Notes: generated from the letters alone by a model not told the origin. Positions 23,130 through 36,289 are shown, counted from the stretch's first letter. The stretch: DNA of 64,000 bases from Nageia nagi (GCA_050084985.1 JBITNC010000001.1:126294001-126358000); one strand, 5' to 3'. Made by a program: numbers and translations.

Positions 23130-24882
23130 TCCACCATGTTGTCCATTAAAGGAGCAAATGCATTCTATTGTATGAATTTTCTAGCTTGATATTCAATTTA
23201 CAATCTACTATTTTGTGGCCAAAATGATTACACTTTTAGAAAAATCCAAAGAAAGCACCTTTGAAACTTGGATAGAGATTATTCATCACTCTTGTATTAT
23301 TTTGAGAATCATAAGCTCCTCCTAGCCTTCTCATCTACTTACTAGATCTTATATATCTAACATGATTATCTCTTTGCTTGTTAGTAGGTTAGTTTATAGG
23401 TATTTTATTTTCATGCTTTGTCTCATAAGGTTTGCTATTAGTTACAAGTTCTTGTTTATTACCAGAATTTGAAGTATTTCCTAGCTCAAACCCTAGACCA
23501 AATTTGATTAGTGGGTATCTTTATGCATTAAGGATCTCATTTAGTTATTTTGAGCTCTTGTAGAAATTGTAGCTTCCTTTAACTTGAATGGAGAGTTTGT
23601 TAGTTTCAATTCTCAAATTAACTATTTCTTATTCAAGTTTGTGACATGCATCAATTCTATCTTTAAGCTATAATTGTAATGATTCTTCATTCACCTTGGA
23701 TTCAATAAGTTGAATGCTTAGATCTTTAATTTTACTAGTAGGACCCTCTAGCTTCTTGGAAAGCTTTTTTTTCTCATTCCTTTCAAGTTCTAGTTCCTCT
23801 AGGGTAGATATGAGTTCTCTTTCTAAGTCAAATTTGGCCTTTTCACCCTCATCTTTAGAGTTTGTAGCATTTTTGACATCCTCCTTTTCTTCCTCCTAAT
23901 ACATGAATAAGAATTAATTATTATCATCCTCTAGACTATCACTATCACTGGATTATTCCTCCTTTTCTTATGACATGAAACTCTTCTTATTGTATTTTTA
24001 GTGCTTAGTCTTTTGTTTGTATTGATCATTACCATACTTTCATGCATTATCAACATTGTCATTGCTTTCTTTGTATGGGCATTTTGCAACAAAATGGCCA
24101 ACACCCCATAGCTGAAATAATTGAAAGGAAATTTAAATTTATATTTACCTTATCCTCTTTTGAGCTTTTGGATAAAGTTTGATTCCTCCATGTATGAACC
24201 TTCATATTCATTTACATCTATCTTTGACTTGGGAATTTTAGTGGATTTGAAGATAACTTCTTTGTCATTGATCTTGGCATTGCTAATCTTCATCTCATAG
24301 GTAGTAAGAGAGCCATGCATTTCATCTAATGTAAAGGAATTTAGATCCTTTACTTCTTCAATGGATATTAATTCAATATCAAATATTTATATTAAGGATT
24401 TTAGGATCTTTTTGATAATAATCTTATCTTCAATATCTTCACCTAGATCTCTGATGGAGTTAACAACCTCATTCACTTTAAGCATGTAGGTTGTAATGTC
24501 TTCTTCATCATTCATCTTTAGCCATTCAAATTGAGCTCTAAATATTTGTATCTTACTTCCTTTATTTTTCATCACCTTCATGTGTACTCTTTAGTTTTTC
24601 CTTTATCTCTTTAGTAGATTTGTATCCTATGATTTTTACTAGTTTATTATTAAGTAGACCATACATGAAAGAATTTTTGGCCTTGGAATCACTTTCACAT
24701 AACTTATATTTGGTTGGATATATTGGAGGTGTGGATAATGTTTTGTATCCATTTATAAAAACTTCCCAAATATGATAACTTAAGGTAGTAAGATAAGTTT
24801 ACATATGGATTCTCTAGAAGGAATAGTTTGTTCCATCAAAAAGTGATGCTCTGTTTGAAGAAAATCCTTCTATACTGCACAT
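23130..24882 (-). pseudogene. gag: Copia-1 gag with zinc knuckles
   Basis: Starting at the minus ATG at about 24,882, the frame reads FDGTNYSF, YDIWE-like YHIWEVF and TPPIYPTKYKL. It continues into a 64-codon ORF (24,387-24,581) with FEWLKMNDEEDITTYMLKV, IRDLGEDIEDK and KILKSL, matching the UBN2-type gag of copia elements. A zinc knuckle end is visible at about 24,078-24,110 (WGVGHFVAKCPY), and a second CCHC-like block near 23,190-23,240 (CNHFGHKIVDCKL). Between them lies a charged Ser/Glu-rich stretch. Several frameshifts and stops break it. Confidence 0.8.
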
Positions 24883-25343
24883 TGTTGGAAATTGTAATGT
24901 AATATTGTGTAATATTTTTCTTAAAGTATAAATTTACTTAATACTTAAATTATCTCTATATACCTTAAAGCATTTAGGGAATAAATATGAAAACACCTTT
25001 AACCTTACCCTTTGGTAAAAGAGAGGTTAGAGGGCGGGTTTCTTTTTATAAATAGATAGGTACCCCTCTCATTATATACTTGATGAAGCATGGTAATACT
25101 TTTCATGTAGAGTTGTAGGAATGGTCTTGTAGGAGTTTCTATAATAATTCTTGAGAACTTTTAGGAGAGTTATCTTGTGAGAAGTAATAGAATGATGGTT
25201 CAAAGTGGATGTACTCCCAAGAGATGGAGGAACCACTATATATGGTGTGTTATCTTTTGTTTGATTGTTTCTTGCTTTGCTAGATAAATGTTAGATTTGT
25301 TAGAGAAGATTCAAAGAGATCTTGGTTTATGGATACCTTCAAT
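24883..25343 (+). repeat. Foreign LTR (probable solo LTR) in the copia-1 leader
   Basis: It begins TGTTGGAAATTG and contains a TATA-like TTATAAATAG at about 25,056 and a GGATGTACTCCCAAGAGATGG block. These resemble the LTR at 60,970-61,440 (TTATAAATAG, GGATGTACTCC, AGAGGAATCACTT) in order and spacing. It lies between the copia-1 PBS and gag start, in the opposite orientation to copia-1. Flanking 5-mers CACAT (24,878-24,882) and TACAT (25,344-25,348) match at 4 of 5. The right edge is uncertain because the last bases are not a clear CA. Confidence 0.6.
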
Positions 25344-25405
25344 TACATCAAGTAGTTTCACTTCTTATATCTCCTCAATCGATTAGACTTTAAACAAGGA
25401 ACATG

Positions 25406-25418
25406 GCTCTAATACCAA
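25406..25418 (-). other. Primer-binding site of copia-1
   Basis: The minus strand reads TGGTATTAGAGCC, one transition away from the initiator-Met PBS TGGTATCAGAGCC, two bases from the LTR edge at 25,421. Confidence 0.9.
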
Positions 25419-25420
25419 AT

Positions 25421-27441
25421 TTTGGACTAAAAATGACACTGAGAGGGGGGGTGAATTACTGTGTACTTAAAAATTGAGGCTAATAAATAAATGCAAAATA
25501 GAAATAAACTCAAATACATAATAAAAATATATAACAAAGCATTTAACAAGGTTCAACATCTCTACTACATCCCTAGGAAAAGGCTTCTTAGATGATGGTT
25601 CAAATCCATGTTAGTAGTAAAGGATAAAGTTTACAAAAGTTTACCAACACCCACTAGATGAAGCACCAACTCCAAATTTTATATCACCCACTGTAAGGAG
25701 CACCAACCTCTTTGGCTAAACACTAACTTGGTAGATCTTTAGATGAAGGTTTTGGCAAACTTGTCAACTCTATTACATAGAACTTCAATGGCCTAGCTCA
25801 ATAAAACACACATACTAGTTATCTATTGATGAAATATAGTGATTTTTCATAGCCATTATTCTACCTTCATTTCCAATCTAATATTGTTTGTCTCAATGGC
25901 AACATATTAAGGAAAAACCTTAAACTCTACATCTCCTAGAAGTCATCAAATTATTTTGATATCTCCATTTACATTTTTGTAGCTACAAAATATACTAACA
26001 TGACTCCCTTGCCTTCAAAAACTCATTATATATTCAATAATTGACCATACCATCAACCATATTACAATAGCCATGATTGTACTTTAAATAGTAAACTTAG
26101 CATTGATAATCACCATTATGATCACTAGCAGACTCAATAAGCATGCAAACCCTAGATATCCATTATTGATAGTTATAGTCATGCATAGATCCATGTGTTA
26201 GGATCAAATAAGGATTGTATTAATTGTAATCTATAGTGCCATGCCTACTTGACATGAAGAATCCACTCCATGATTTCTAATCCACTCCTTTTTTCATTAA
26301 TTCTAATGATTATAAGTATCAAGGCTTCCAATTTTAGTGTCAACACTCTCTCCATGAGGTTCATAATAAGATTGATCACCATAATTGATTATATACATGG
26401 TGGGGACTTAAACTTTACTTAGACTAACAGATCAATCCTCAAGCATGACCACTAGCATCATACTACATAAGCTTTACACTATACACATAAGAACATTCTT
26501 CTTTGTAAAACCCTATTAGATTCTACATAAGACCCTTTATCATTGTATAAGGCTTTCTTCATCCACACAAGGACATTTTTCTTTGCATAATACTTTTCAC
26601 TTCAAAACATTGGACCTTCATATAGCACTTTATCCATATAAGGCATTTAATTTCTACATAAGACCTTTCATCACTACATAATATCTCTGCATAATGTCTC
26701 CACATGATTCTTTGCATTATTGCATATGGTTTATCTTCATTGCATAAGGAATGTAAGCTCATCATAACCCTTGTTTCATCTACACAAGCTTGTTTTGACC
26801 ATATAAGAACTTAGACTAGTGCATAAGGACTACCATATGAGCTTTTGCATATGCTTATATCTATCTGCATAACATTGTATCTAACTGCATAACCCTTGTA
26901 TTGATCACACAAGCCATGTTTTGATCACATAAGCCTTGAGTTGATTGTATAAGAACTTGCTTCTCCATACAAGCCATATTTTGACCACATAAGACTTGAT
27001 TTGATCACATAAGAACTTGTTTCTCCACACAACCTTTAATTTGACTACATAAGCCATGATTTGGCCATATAAAAACTTGCTACTCTACACAAGTTGTACT
27101 TTTATGATATAAACTTGTTTTACACTACATAACCTATAACTTGTCCTTATAAGGCTATCAGTTTTTGGATAAGAGATTTAAGCCTTTGTATAAGGGCTTA
27201 ATACTCTACATAAGCATGTTCCTCATCATATAAGGCATCCTTTGATTAAATAAGCATGTGGTAGTTTGCATAAGGAATACTTTAACTACATAAGCATGTG
27301 GTTTTTGCATAAGGTGTTCTAGTATTCAGCAACATTGTATGAGGACTTATCTTTAATATTTTGGCATTGTGACCTATATATTCACATCTTTAATAACCTT
27401 TGACAAAAATGATAATCATGAACACAAGCATATTGCACACA
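25421..27441 (-). repeat. 5' LTR of copia-1 (about 2.02 kb)
   Basis: It pairs with 18,336-19,476. The terminal TGTTGG has become TTTTGG and the right end reads GCACACA instead of CCAACA. Relative to the partner it carries about 0.87 kb extra (roughly 25,860-26,730), ending where both copies resume at CATTGCATAAGG. The CATAAG minisatellite occupies about 26,460-27,320. Confidence 0.8.
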
Positions 27442-30255
27442 ACCTATTAAAAATGAATAAATATTTGGTAAATATTCCTTATATTATATATTTGGTAAAG
27501 ATTCCTTATATTCAAGATTACTATAAGTGCATTATTATATTTAACAATAAGGTAAATATTAATCCTCACATGTTGAAAACATGATTGTATGCATAAAACA
27601 TAGAAGTTTTTATATTGTATTTATTATGGATTAGAAAACTTTTATGCCTACTTTGAGGGTATATAACATATCAAGTAAGAAAACCTTGAAAACCAAGGAA
27701 ATTAGAAGAAAATAAGGAAATTTTCTTCTTAAGTTACCATTTTCTTTTTAATAAACCCAAGTTTTGTATGAAAGTTAAGAGTTAGAACATAAAATTTGTG
27801 ATCTCTTTTTATGAAAAAAACTTGAATAATTATAATTGCACTTAAGGATTACCTTTTTGAATGATATGAGTAAGGTAGAAGCATGTTTTGAAGTTGAATT
27901 TGTATCTTATTGTGTGAGGTTTAGTTTCACTTCTCTTGCTTAGTCACAACATAGCAAACGTCTATGTTTAATCATATAGGGAAAGTTTTTCATGGACCAA
28001 TTTCTAAACCCCTTGATAATTTAACCTAATGGATGTTAAATAGGAAAGATATCCAAGAGTTTGTGTAAAAATGTACAATTTGATCTACAGTATCTTCAAA
28101 ATTACTTTAGTTGATATTGATATCTATTGAGTATGTGCATACCTATGGATTTTTATTTAAATAGAGCATTTAAATAATAATTATTCATACTAGTTTCACA
28201 TTGAGGTATTTCGATTAGAAATATTTAATATTAATTTTTCTTTCAAAATTAATAAAATATTTGAATATTTAAATGTGGAGTTTAAATATTGTTGAGAGGG
28301 ATAAATTTTATGTTAAATAAAAATTATTCTTTTTAATCCCTCTAACAATCACTAGATAAGTAGTAGTAGTAGTTTTCTAATTTAGAAGTATGGAGTTATG
28401 GAGTATTTTTATATGAAAAAAAGAATTCATGGGGTAGTTACGGAGTCTTGGAAGGTATGAATTTATGTTCCATAACAACCATAATTGAGTGGAAAATGGG
28501 ACTCTAATTTGCATGTGATGAAGTGGATCAGGGGGAGAGCATGGATGAGAGGAATGCAAATGGAAAAAATGAGTAGGGATGTAGAAATAAATAAACTTTG
28601 TAATTTTTTTTCCTAAAACTCTCTCTATTACATGCATGAGGGGTCTGATGGCAAGGACTTGATACTTTTGGGTAAATACAAGGGTGAAGGTTAAAATCTA
28701 AGGGGGTAACCTTTCTAAATTTCATAGCATACATCAATGTGTGTTTTATAAGAAGGTATGGAATCCATCAAATGGTAGTTAAAAATTTAAAAAAATGCAT
28801 GGTTTTGCATTGAACATTATGGTTGTGAGTACCTTAATAGCCAAACATGTAAAATGTAGAGGCATAGAGAAGCTATGAAATTTTTTTAAAAGGATGTACT
28901 ATGTCAACATAAAATTTGGGACTACAATACTTATAGGATATGCAAATGAATGGTATTTTAAAGAGTTTTAACACCAATTTTGATACCTAGTAAATTAAAC
29001 ATGTATTTGATTGATTATTCTCTCATTACAATAACTTGTAGAACATTGGCCTATTCTATGACTAAAGAGGGAGAACTTTGATGGTAGCATGGTGATTGTG
29101 TCTTCTCTCACTATCTTTCCCTTTGGCCTAGTGTTTTGTATCAGGATGAAACACTTGTCTTTGAGTTAGTTTAATTTGAGTAAAGTCTCTTTTTGGTTTG
29201 ATTATTTGAGTTTGATGCTAGTGAAGCTGTGGTCTATGGGTTCTAAAGATTCCCTTAAACTCTTGAGTTGATGAAGCACTAGGAAATAATCCTAACAACG
29301 TATCTTTTGTATGCATTCAAACTTGCAAATAGCTATACAAGCCTAGTAGATGAGGATCATAAATACTTTAATAGTGAAAGTGACCTTTATTGCATGATTC
29401 CTAAAATAAACCTTTATACATGTAACGCTAGCTTCTTAGCTATGCAAGATATCTAGAGGATGCTTGGATCTTATGCATAAATGTGTTCATAAAAGTTGAA
29501 TTGCACATATAGATGTGCCAATCAAGAAATAAATAATAAAGTATGGGCATACATAAAAGAGTCATTCAAACTAGTTTGCATCGAATGCTATGTAGGTGAG
29601 AGCCTAAGATTCATGCACTTAGAATATAAATATACATAGAGGATACATAAACTATTTGATAAGATGCATGATGCAGATTTGTTTTTTGAGATAACAATGA
29701 TTGGAGGATATATTGATTATGGCTATTACAAAGATGTTGTTCAACTTCTTGATTTAATGGAGCGCTAGTGATCCAAACTAGGTGTCATAACCTATGCATA
29801 TGCTTTATTACCTTGTGCATGTTTGAGAATAAAGTTGTAAATACCTTAAGAACCTTAATGATTTGATTACATTATTCCTAAGATAAATCATTGCACATGC
29901 ATCCTTGACCTTCTTCAAAGTGCATGCTATTTTGGGGCATTAAATTACATTGCCAAGTTGCCCATAAAATCCATCTATCATAAATATCTCATGTGTAAAA
30001 TAATAAAAAAATGCATGAAATTGAATCATTGTATACTCTAACCATCAAAATAACAAATAACATGTATAAATACATCCATCATAGTTTTTGAGTCACCTCA
30101 TATAAATAAACTATAATATACATCCATAAAAAGTGGTGTAAGCCATCATCAAAATACATAACCAAAATTTGAAGTGGTCTAATTACAAAATTATCATCCA
30201 GTGATAGGAACCCATCTCATATGTCTAGGTATAGCCTATGTACAATGTTTAGGAA
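27442..30255. other. AT-rich stretch without a recognisable gene
   Basis: No coherent coding frame, LTR boundary or known repeat is visible. The minus ORFs at 28,377-28,637 and 28,528-28,737 overlap in different frames and show no family features. An imperfect hairpin at 28,288-28,349 is listed separately. Confidence 0.5.
28288..28349. repeat. Short imperfect inverted repeat
   Basis: Arms ATTGTTGAGAGGGATAAA (28,288-28,305) and TTTTTAATCCCTCTAACAAT (28,330-28,349) are complementary with one bulge around a loop of about 24 bases. It is too small to assign to a MITE. Confidence 0.5.
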
Positions 30256-30259
30256 AAAT

Positions 30260-32050
30260 TATGTGTATGTGCATCATCAAATCTATCTATAAGAGGAACA
30301 ATATCTTTCATGTGGCCTTGCCATAAAATCAGATGCATTTGGCACTCTCTCATCTATGTGTCTAGTCCTATCATGTGGATGAGAGGTCATGTGTAATGAT
30401 CTTGCTTATTGTGAACTCCTAGAGCTTCCATGTGTACCCTAGGTCCTATGAGTTTTGCTTTGTGATTTCACTCAAACATTTGGTAATGGAATAGTCCTCT
30501 ATATGAACTCAACTTCATATATTCAAATCTATCTATGTAGGCCATCAAGTTGATACTCTATACTAGCTATGGTATATCCCATAACCTCCTATCCTTTATG
30601 GGCTTAGTGCTATCTTACAACCTAGTATCTAGCCCCTATTTATGCTCTAGAATGTATACTCTATTCCTTGTACCCATTAATGAAGCTTTGTGCTAGTCAT
30701 GCTTCCTACTCTACTATAGATGATGTTGTCTCTCTTCTAGTTTTCGATCTCACTCTATTAGCTAATGGTCTTGCTTTACCACTTGCTATTTCTACTCTTC
30801 TAGTTGATGCTTTAAGTCAACTATCCTCTCCTTAGCCAATGCCAACCTAGGGTCTAGAGCACTAGCATTACCTCCTACATCACCTGACCTCCTTGTTTAC
30901 ATGCTTTGTGAATCACAATGGTGGACATTGCATCATAAACTAAATACTATAGACCTTTTTGTACCCTACATTATCCTAAGGTCCAACCTCCTCCTCATCA
31001 CTATATGGCTTGGTATAGGTATCCTGGTCCTAGATATGGGGACATCCATCTCTACCATTTGACCTATTATGTACCATAGGCTTAGGTGGAATATCTTGAA
31101 TATATCCATGTTTTTGAAGTACTTGAGCATACTTGAAGTACTTTGTATAATATTGTTAGGTGCATAACCATCTTGCTCTTCTAGTGTGAGCTATATGAAA
31201 CCTATCTTCATCCCATACTAATCTACCCCTTTAGGATCTTCAAATCATATTCTTGGGATGCAATATTTTGAATACATCCTTGAAGTAAGCCACTTGGCCA
31301 TTATGTGTATGTATGAACTTGGGCTTGTGGTCATATGCCCGTCTCATCATATATGGGCACTCTATCTTAAGCTCCTCAAAAGATAAAGCATCCTCAGCAT
31401 GAACATCATATGGTAGACCTAGGGTCATACCACTAGTATGTGCTCCAAACCCCATACCTATAGAAATAAGGACTAACATATCCCTATATAAACCCCTATA
31501 TCCATCTCTCAAAGCTTATGGTATAGCTAGGATAGAAATGTTGGTCCCCATTTGAACACCTATATATCCTCCCTCATCTATTTCGAACCTAATATAACTT
31601 CCATTGAAATTTGCACCCAAAAGCATCTGGTAGAGCAAAAAATATGATGACCATCATCACAAATCATGTTAATCTATCTATGAGACCATGCACATAAGCA
31701 TGCTCATAGTAGAAAAATTTTCTACCCCACCTATTCCGATGATATTGGTGGAAGACTATTTGAATCACTACTATGTACTTTCCCACCTTGTCAAGAAATC
31801 TGATCACAAGTTCATCATCCATAGGTACCCTTAGTATCTTCTAGATGTTCTTAAGAGTCACAATGCACTCCCTAATTGGTATATGAAATGTGTTGGTGGA
31901 AGAGTCTCATCACTTACATAGTGTGATCATGCATTTAGTGCTATCCATCACCTTTTGTATGATGTTAGTATACCCTAGTCCAACACTATCTACATCCACT
32001 CTACGGTTGGCACCTCATGCTAAAGTGATAAGAATAGGAGTCTATATCTG
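30260..32050 (-). pseudogene. Second plant mobile domain (PMD) protein relic, with coiled-coil tail
   Basis: Reading the minus strand from about 32,050: after GLGYTNIIQKVMDSTKC comes SSTNTFHIPIRECIVTLKNI, then KILRVPMDDELVI (about 31,800-31,885). This is the PMD core pattern (W...THTFH.P.GE.T.TL.D....L.LP..GE.V). A conserved-looking 90-codon ORF follows (31,240-31,512) with YRGLYRDML, GMGFGAHTSGMTL, ELKIECPYMMRRA and NGQVAYFKDVFKI. Then come AHTRRARWL-type sequence and a C-terminal heptad-like stretch LALAKERIVDLKHQLEE near 30,790-30,840, suggesting a coiled coil. There are many stops and frame changes. It belongs to a different PMD subfamily from the relic at 15,762. The ORFs at 31,890 (+) and 32,001 (-) are partial or shadow frames. 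Confidence 0.65.
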
Positions 32051-32239
32051 TGTCTATGGAATAAAGTATCATGCATCTACAAAAAATCAACAAACCAACT
32101 ATGTTAGTCTTGTTACCATTTGTACCACCTAGTTTGTCTAATAGAAAATCAAAGTTGCATTTGTCAAAGTATTTTAAAATATTGTTTTCCTCCATCATGA
32201 TGTCATCTTTGTTGTGAAAAAAACTTTTTGTCACAACCA

Positions 32240-35200
32240 GATGTTGTTAATACTAGTTTTTTATCTTAAATTACTCCTACATTAAATCATGGTTCCTATA
32301 TGCTAGGTACATCCCACTTCACATTGGGATAGCTTACGCCTATCCTCATGATACTAGAAAATATTAACATTACATTAAAAAAACACTTTCTTGCATAGTG
32401 CAAATTATGATTTTTTCAACAATGTACATGAGGTATGATTCAAAAAGTTACAAAAAGCATGTCAACTAATTGTTGACTTAGAGGAACCATGCTAAGATAT
32501 TGGTAGATACATCTACCTCACAAAGATATGAAGTATGCAATGTTCAATATGAAAGAGTGTAGCAAGTATGCAAAATTTGGCATTAACAAGCTTATTTTTT
32601 CAAGAAAGGAAATTTTTGCAACCAACATTAACAAATTAAAATATTTTGTAAAAATGTCAATTCAAAAAGAAAATATGTATTTTCCATGTTCAAATCTATT
32701 TTCAGTGCCTTACGAGACCAACCAATAAATTTCAAAAGTTATAATAGCCAGCTTGATGTTTTTGTGCCAAAATTATCAAAATCTCATTTTTTGGACCAAA
32801 AATTGATTCAACTTAAAAAATTCAATGAAATTGTGCAAAAATAGGTTTAAATTAGTTTGTAGAGCATTAAAATTAAGAAAAAAAAAACCTTCAATAGTGT
32901 TCAAACATGCAAATTAGATATCCAAATTTCAAAAATTAAGCACAAATATGGAAAAATTGGGTCATAGGCAAGATGTAATGCATTTGGGCCTGGACTCACT
33001 GTGTCTAGCCTATGTGTCATTTTGGCATTACATTTAGGCTCTTGGGGTGCATTTTTAGTCTAAAATTCTCATTTTTGACCCTTTTTGATGAAATGAAGTC
33101 TATGGCTACCTGATTGGGTTAAAATAATTATGTGGGTTCCTATTTATTTTGTGAGTAAATACCCAAATTTAAAAATATTTACAAAAATTAAATTCAAAAA
33201 CCCTTGTTGTATGTATTTTTTGAGGAAAATCTCATTTTTGATAAAACAATCGATCATTTTTTTGATATTCTAGTTCTATAGAAATGTTATGCATGCCATA
33301 AAACTAGATGGGTATCCAACATATTTTGGATTTGACCCACGTTTGTGCACAATGAGTGAAAAACATAAAAAACCCCTCTTTTTGGGTGTTTTTTAAAATT
33401 GTAAATATTTTTCAAATCAGTTCATTTCAGCTAATTCTAATCTAGAGGATTATTTTCTATTGTCTAGTTATTCAATTTGACTATTTACATGGCCAAATTG
33501 GGGTAAGTTGGATTTTTTACAAGCAAATTACATGATTCTACACTATTATTTAACAAAAAAGCATTAAAAGTTTCAAAAATTTGTATAAAAGATGAAAAAT
33601 TTGCATTTTTTAGTTTACCTAGCATCTTGGGCATAGATCACCAATGACTATCAAAGTTGGAGGTACCTCATTCTCTACCATCTTGTTTGCCTACTCACTT
33701 GCCACCAAAAGCCATAGTGCACATGTAAGAAAATGAGGTAAAGAAATGGTAATTCACTTTTTTTTCCCTTATTTGACTATTTAACATCCAAGTTTGACTT
33801 TTTAGCTTGTAGATGAGCCCAACTTGATGCAAATTTATACTACAATTGTATTTTTTCACCCTATACTATATTTGCAAATTTAAATTGGGACAAAAAAAAA
33901 GAGAAATACATTAAAAAAGTAAAAAAATTCATAAATATCGTACACACTTCTTTCTTTTTCAATTGATTTTAAATTGATCGATTTGATCAAGTTAACATCA
34001 TTCAAGGGGGTAAACCACCTGATTATTCAAATTTTCTTGAATTTTTGATTTCAAAAAATGCAAAAAATTAAATTTTTTACCTTAAAAAATGTGCAAAATT
34101 ACCAAACTTATTCAAAGCTTCTTTTAAAATAGAGAAATTGTTCAAAGTTATTATTTTTCTACCTAATTTTAAATTTTTCAATTTTTAAATTGTTTATAAT
34201 GTGCAAATTTCTAAATTATTTAGCAAGACTACATGCTTTTCTAGTAAGTATGTGTGCTTACTTCACCATGAATGCTTTGCATAGGTTTGACATTTATAAT
34301 TATCAAATACTATATAAGTTGTTCAAAGTTGTACCTCCATGAACACATTGCTTCACATTCAAATTTCATGAATACTATATTCAAATTGCTACATATGTTT
34401 ATTTTGAATTTTTCATGAACAAATTGGTTAGGGTTGAATTATTGTAAAGTACATTCAACTAGTCAACCATATTTGTTCCAACTTTACCAAGAACACATTG
34501 TTTAGGATTCAAATTTGACAAATCCTACATTCAAATTTCTCTTCATATTTGTTCCAAACTTTTATTTTTTAAACCTTGATGAATACATTATTTAGGATTC
34601 AAATTCCTCTTCATATTTGTTTCGATTTTTTAAGTTTTTAAACCTCCAAAAACACATTATTTAGGATTTGAATTTGATGAATACTACATTCGAATTCCTT
34701 TTTATATTTTTTTCCAAATTTTTAGTTTTCAAAACTCCAAAAACACATTTTTTAGGTTTCAAATTCAATAAATATTACATTTGAATTCATATTCATATTA
34801 TTTTCAAATTTTTATTTTTTTCTATCATGAACGTATGGTTTTTACATATTCATTCGAAATGTTCAAGTTGTTTCAAATTCTTCAAATATTCAAATTTTCA
34901 TAATTACAAAATTTGCAAAGTTTAAATTTCAAATTTCAATCAAATATTAAAATTTTATAATGTTCTAATTTTATATATTTTCCAACTAAAATCTAGGTAT
35001 CTACACTTGTTGAACATAGTATTTTGTGCAAAAGACATATTCCAACAAGGGAAAATGGTAGACACTCAAAAATAACACTTTTTTTAGTAGATGTATTTTT
35101 ATAACATTGACATATTATAATGCATTATTGATTAATTACTAATATTTATTGTGTAAAATCAAACTACTCAAAAGACCAAATTAGAGTAAAAATTGACTTA

Positions 35201-36285
35201 AACTCAAAAAGTTGTAAAAGTGGGTATTTAGCTATCTTCACTTAAGTTATCAAAGGAGGTATATAACTCAATGGTAAATTAAAATTCTTATTCTTGGCTC
35301 ATTTTTGTTGTATGAAAACTTATGATATTTCCTCTCACAATTGTCTCTCCAAGATCATTGCTAGGGTTTGAAGCAAGTTTTGAAGGATTCAATGTTTTCA
35401 ACATAAATCTTCATCAAGATCATGAAATCTTGAGTTCACATCCTTAAGGTGATATTTCCATGTGATTTTTATGGTTTAATTATTGTATGTATTGCATATA
35501 TTCAAGATTATTGTAGGTTTTGGAGATCTCTCAACCATTGGAAAAGCTTAGATCTATCTACCTATTATATTTGCCACAAATTGTTTACATTTAATATGAT
35601 GTGTAGGCTAAAAACATGATATCTGACATTTCCACTGCTAGAATTATTATTTAAATCCATAGTAGCATAAATTTATATTGTGAATTCTAATTGGATCTTA
35701 TGGGTATCCTTGAATCTCATTGATTCAAGGATCTTTAAAGATCTTTATGTTTGAATCATTTTAATGTTTCCAAAGTTTTAAGTCTTATATCTTGCATTTA
35801 TTTATCAATACTTATAAAGATTACTTTCATTATTTGAATATACCATTGAATTTGTCTTAGGAAGACATAGACCAAACAATTTGCATAATAAGCATACAAA
35901 TTTTACTTGTTCTCAATGAATTGATGACTTGGAGGCTCACATGCTTTTCGAAGTGAGAAGACTCATTTCATGCTCTCCTAGATACCTCAAAGGGCCTAGG
36001 TTTGGGTGTTCTCCTATCCATTTAGATGCATTCAGCATTTCCTTACATTCTTGGAAAGTTTGAGTTCAATATTTCAAGATTTGGTCATAACTTTATTAAG
36101 ATTTCTATCCAATGCACATTAAGTAAAGCAAATTTGTGTAATTTGAGGTTTGTATGTGTATTTGACTTGTTTATGCTAGTTGAGATATATATAGCATAAA
36201 TTTTTGCCTATAGTCTTGATCTTTTTATTGGGATAAAATGAAATAAGATATCAATAAATTTGTTATCAAATGCTATATTTGTTAG
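32240..36285. other. AT-rich stretch, no gene; contains a degenerate tandem repeat
   Basis: No protein domain is readable. The 66-codon plus ORF at 32,528-32,728 is unrecognised. The only structure seen is the ~80-bp tandem repeat at 34,330-34,850. Confidence 0.5.
34330..34850. repeat. Degenerate minisatellite of about 70-90 bp units, six copies
   Basis: The phrase AACACATTGTTTAGGATTCAAATT and its variants (only the core ACATT..TTAGG is constant) recurs near 34,341, 34,418, 34,491, 34,581, 34,650 and 34,740. It is followed each time by ...TACATTCAAATTCCTCTTCATATTT-like text. Unit length and sequence vary, so it is old. Confidence 0.7.
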
Positions 36286-36289
36286 AGGA

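Larger units (their letters stand above)
18336..27441 (-). mobile_element. Ty1/copia retrotransposon on the minus strand (copia-1), 9.1 kb
   Basis: Read on the minus strand, the order is 5' LTR (27,441-25,421), PBS, foreign LTR insertion, gag with two zinc knuckles, protease, GAG-pre-integrase, [integrase core missing], reverse transcriptase, RNase H, ~1 kb 3' non-coding, PPT, 3' LTR (19,476-18,336). The gag-protease-integrase-RT-RNase H order is that of Ty1/copia. LTR termini are TGTTGG...CCAACA. The flanking 5-mers ACTTA and ACCTA nearly match. With the catalytic integrase lost and many stops, the element cannot act on its own. Confidence 0.85.
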
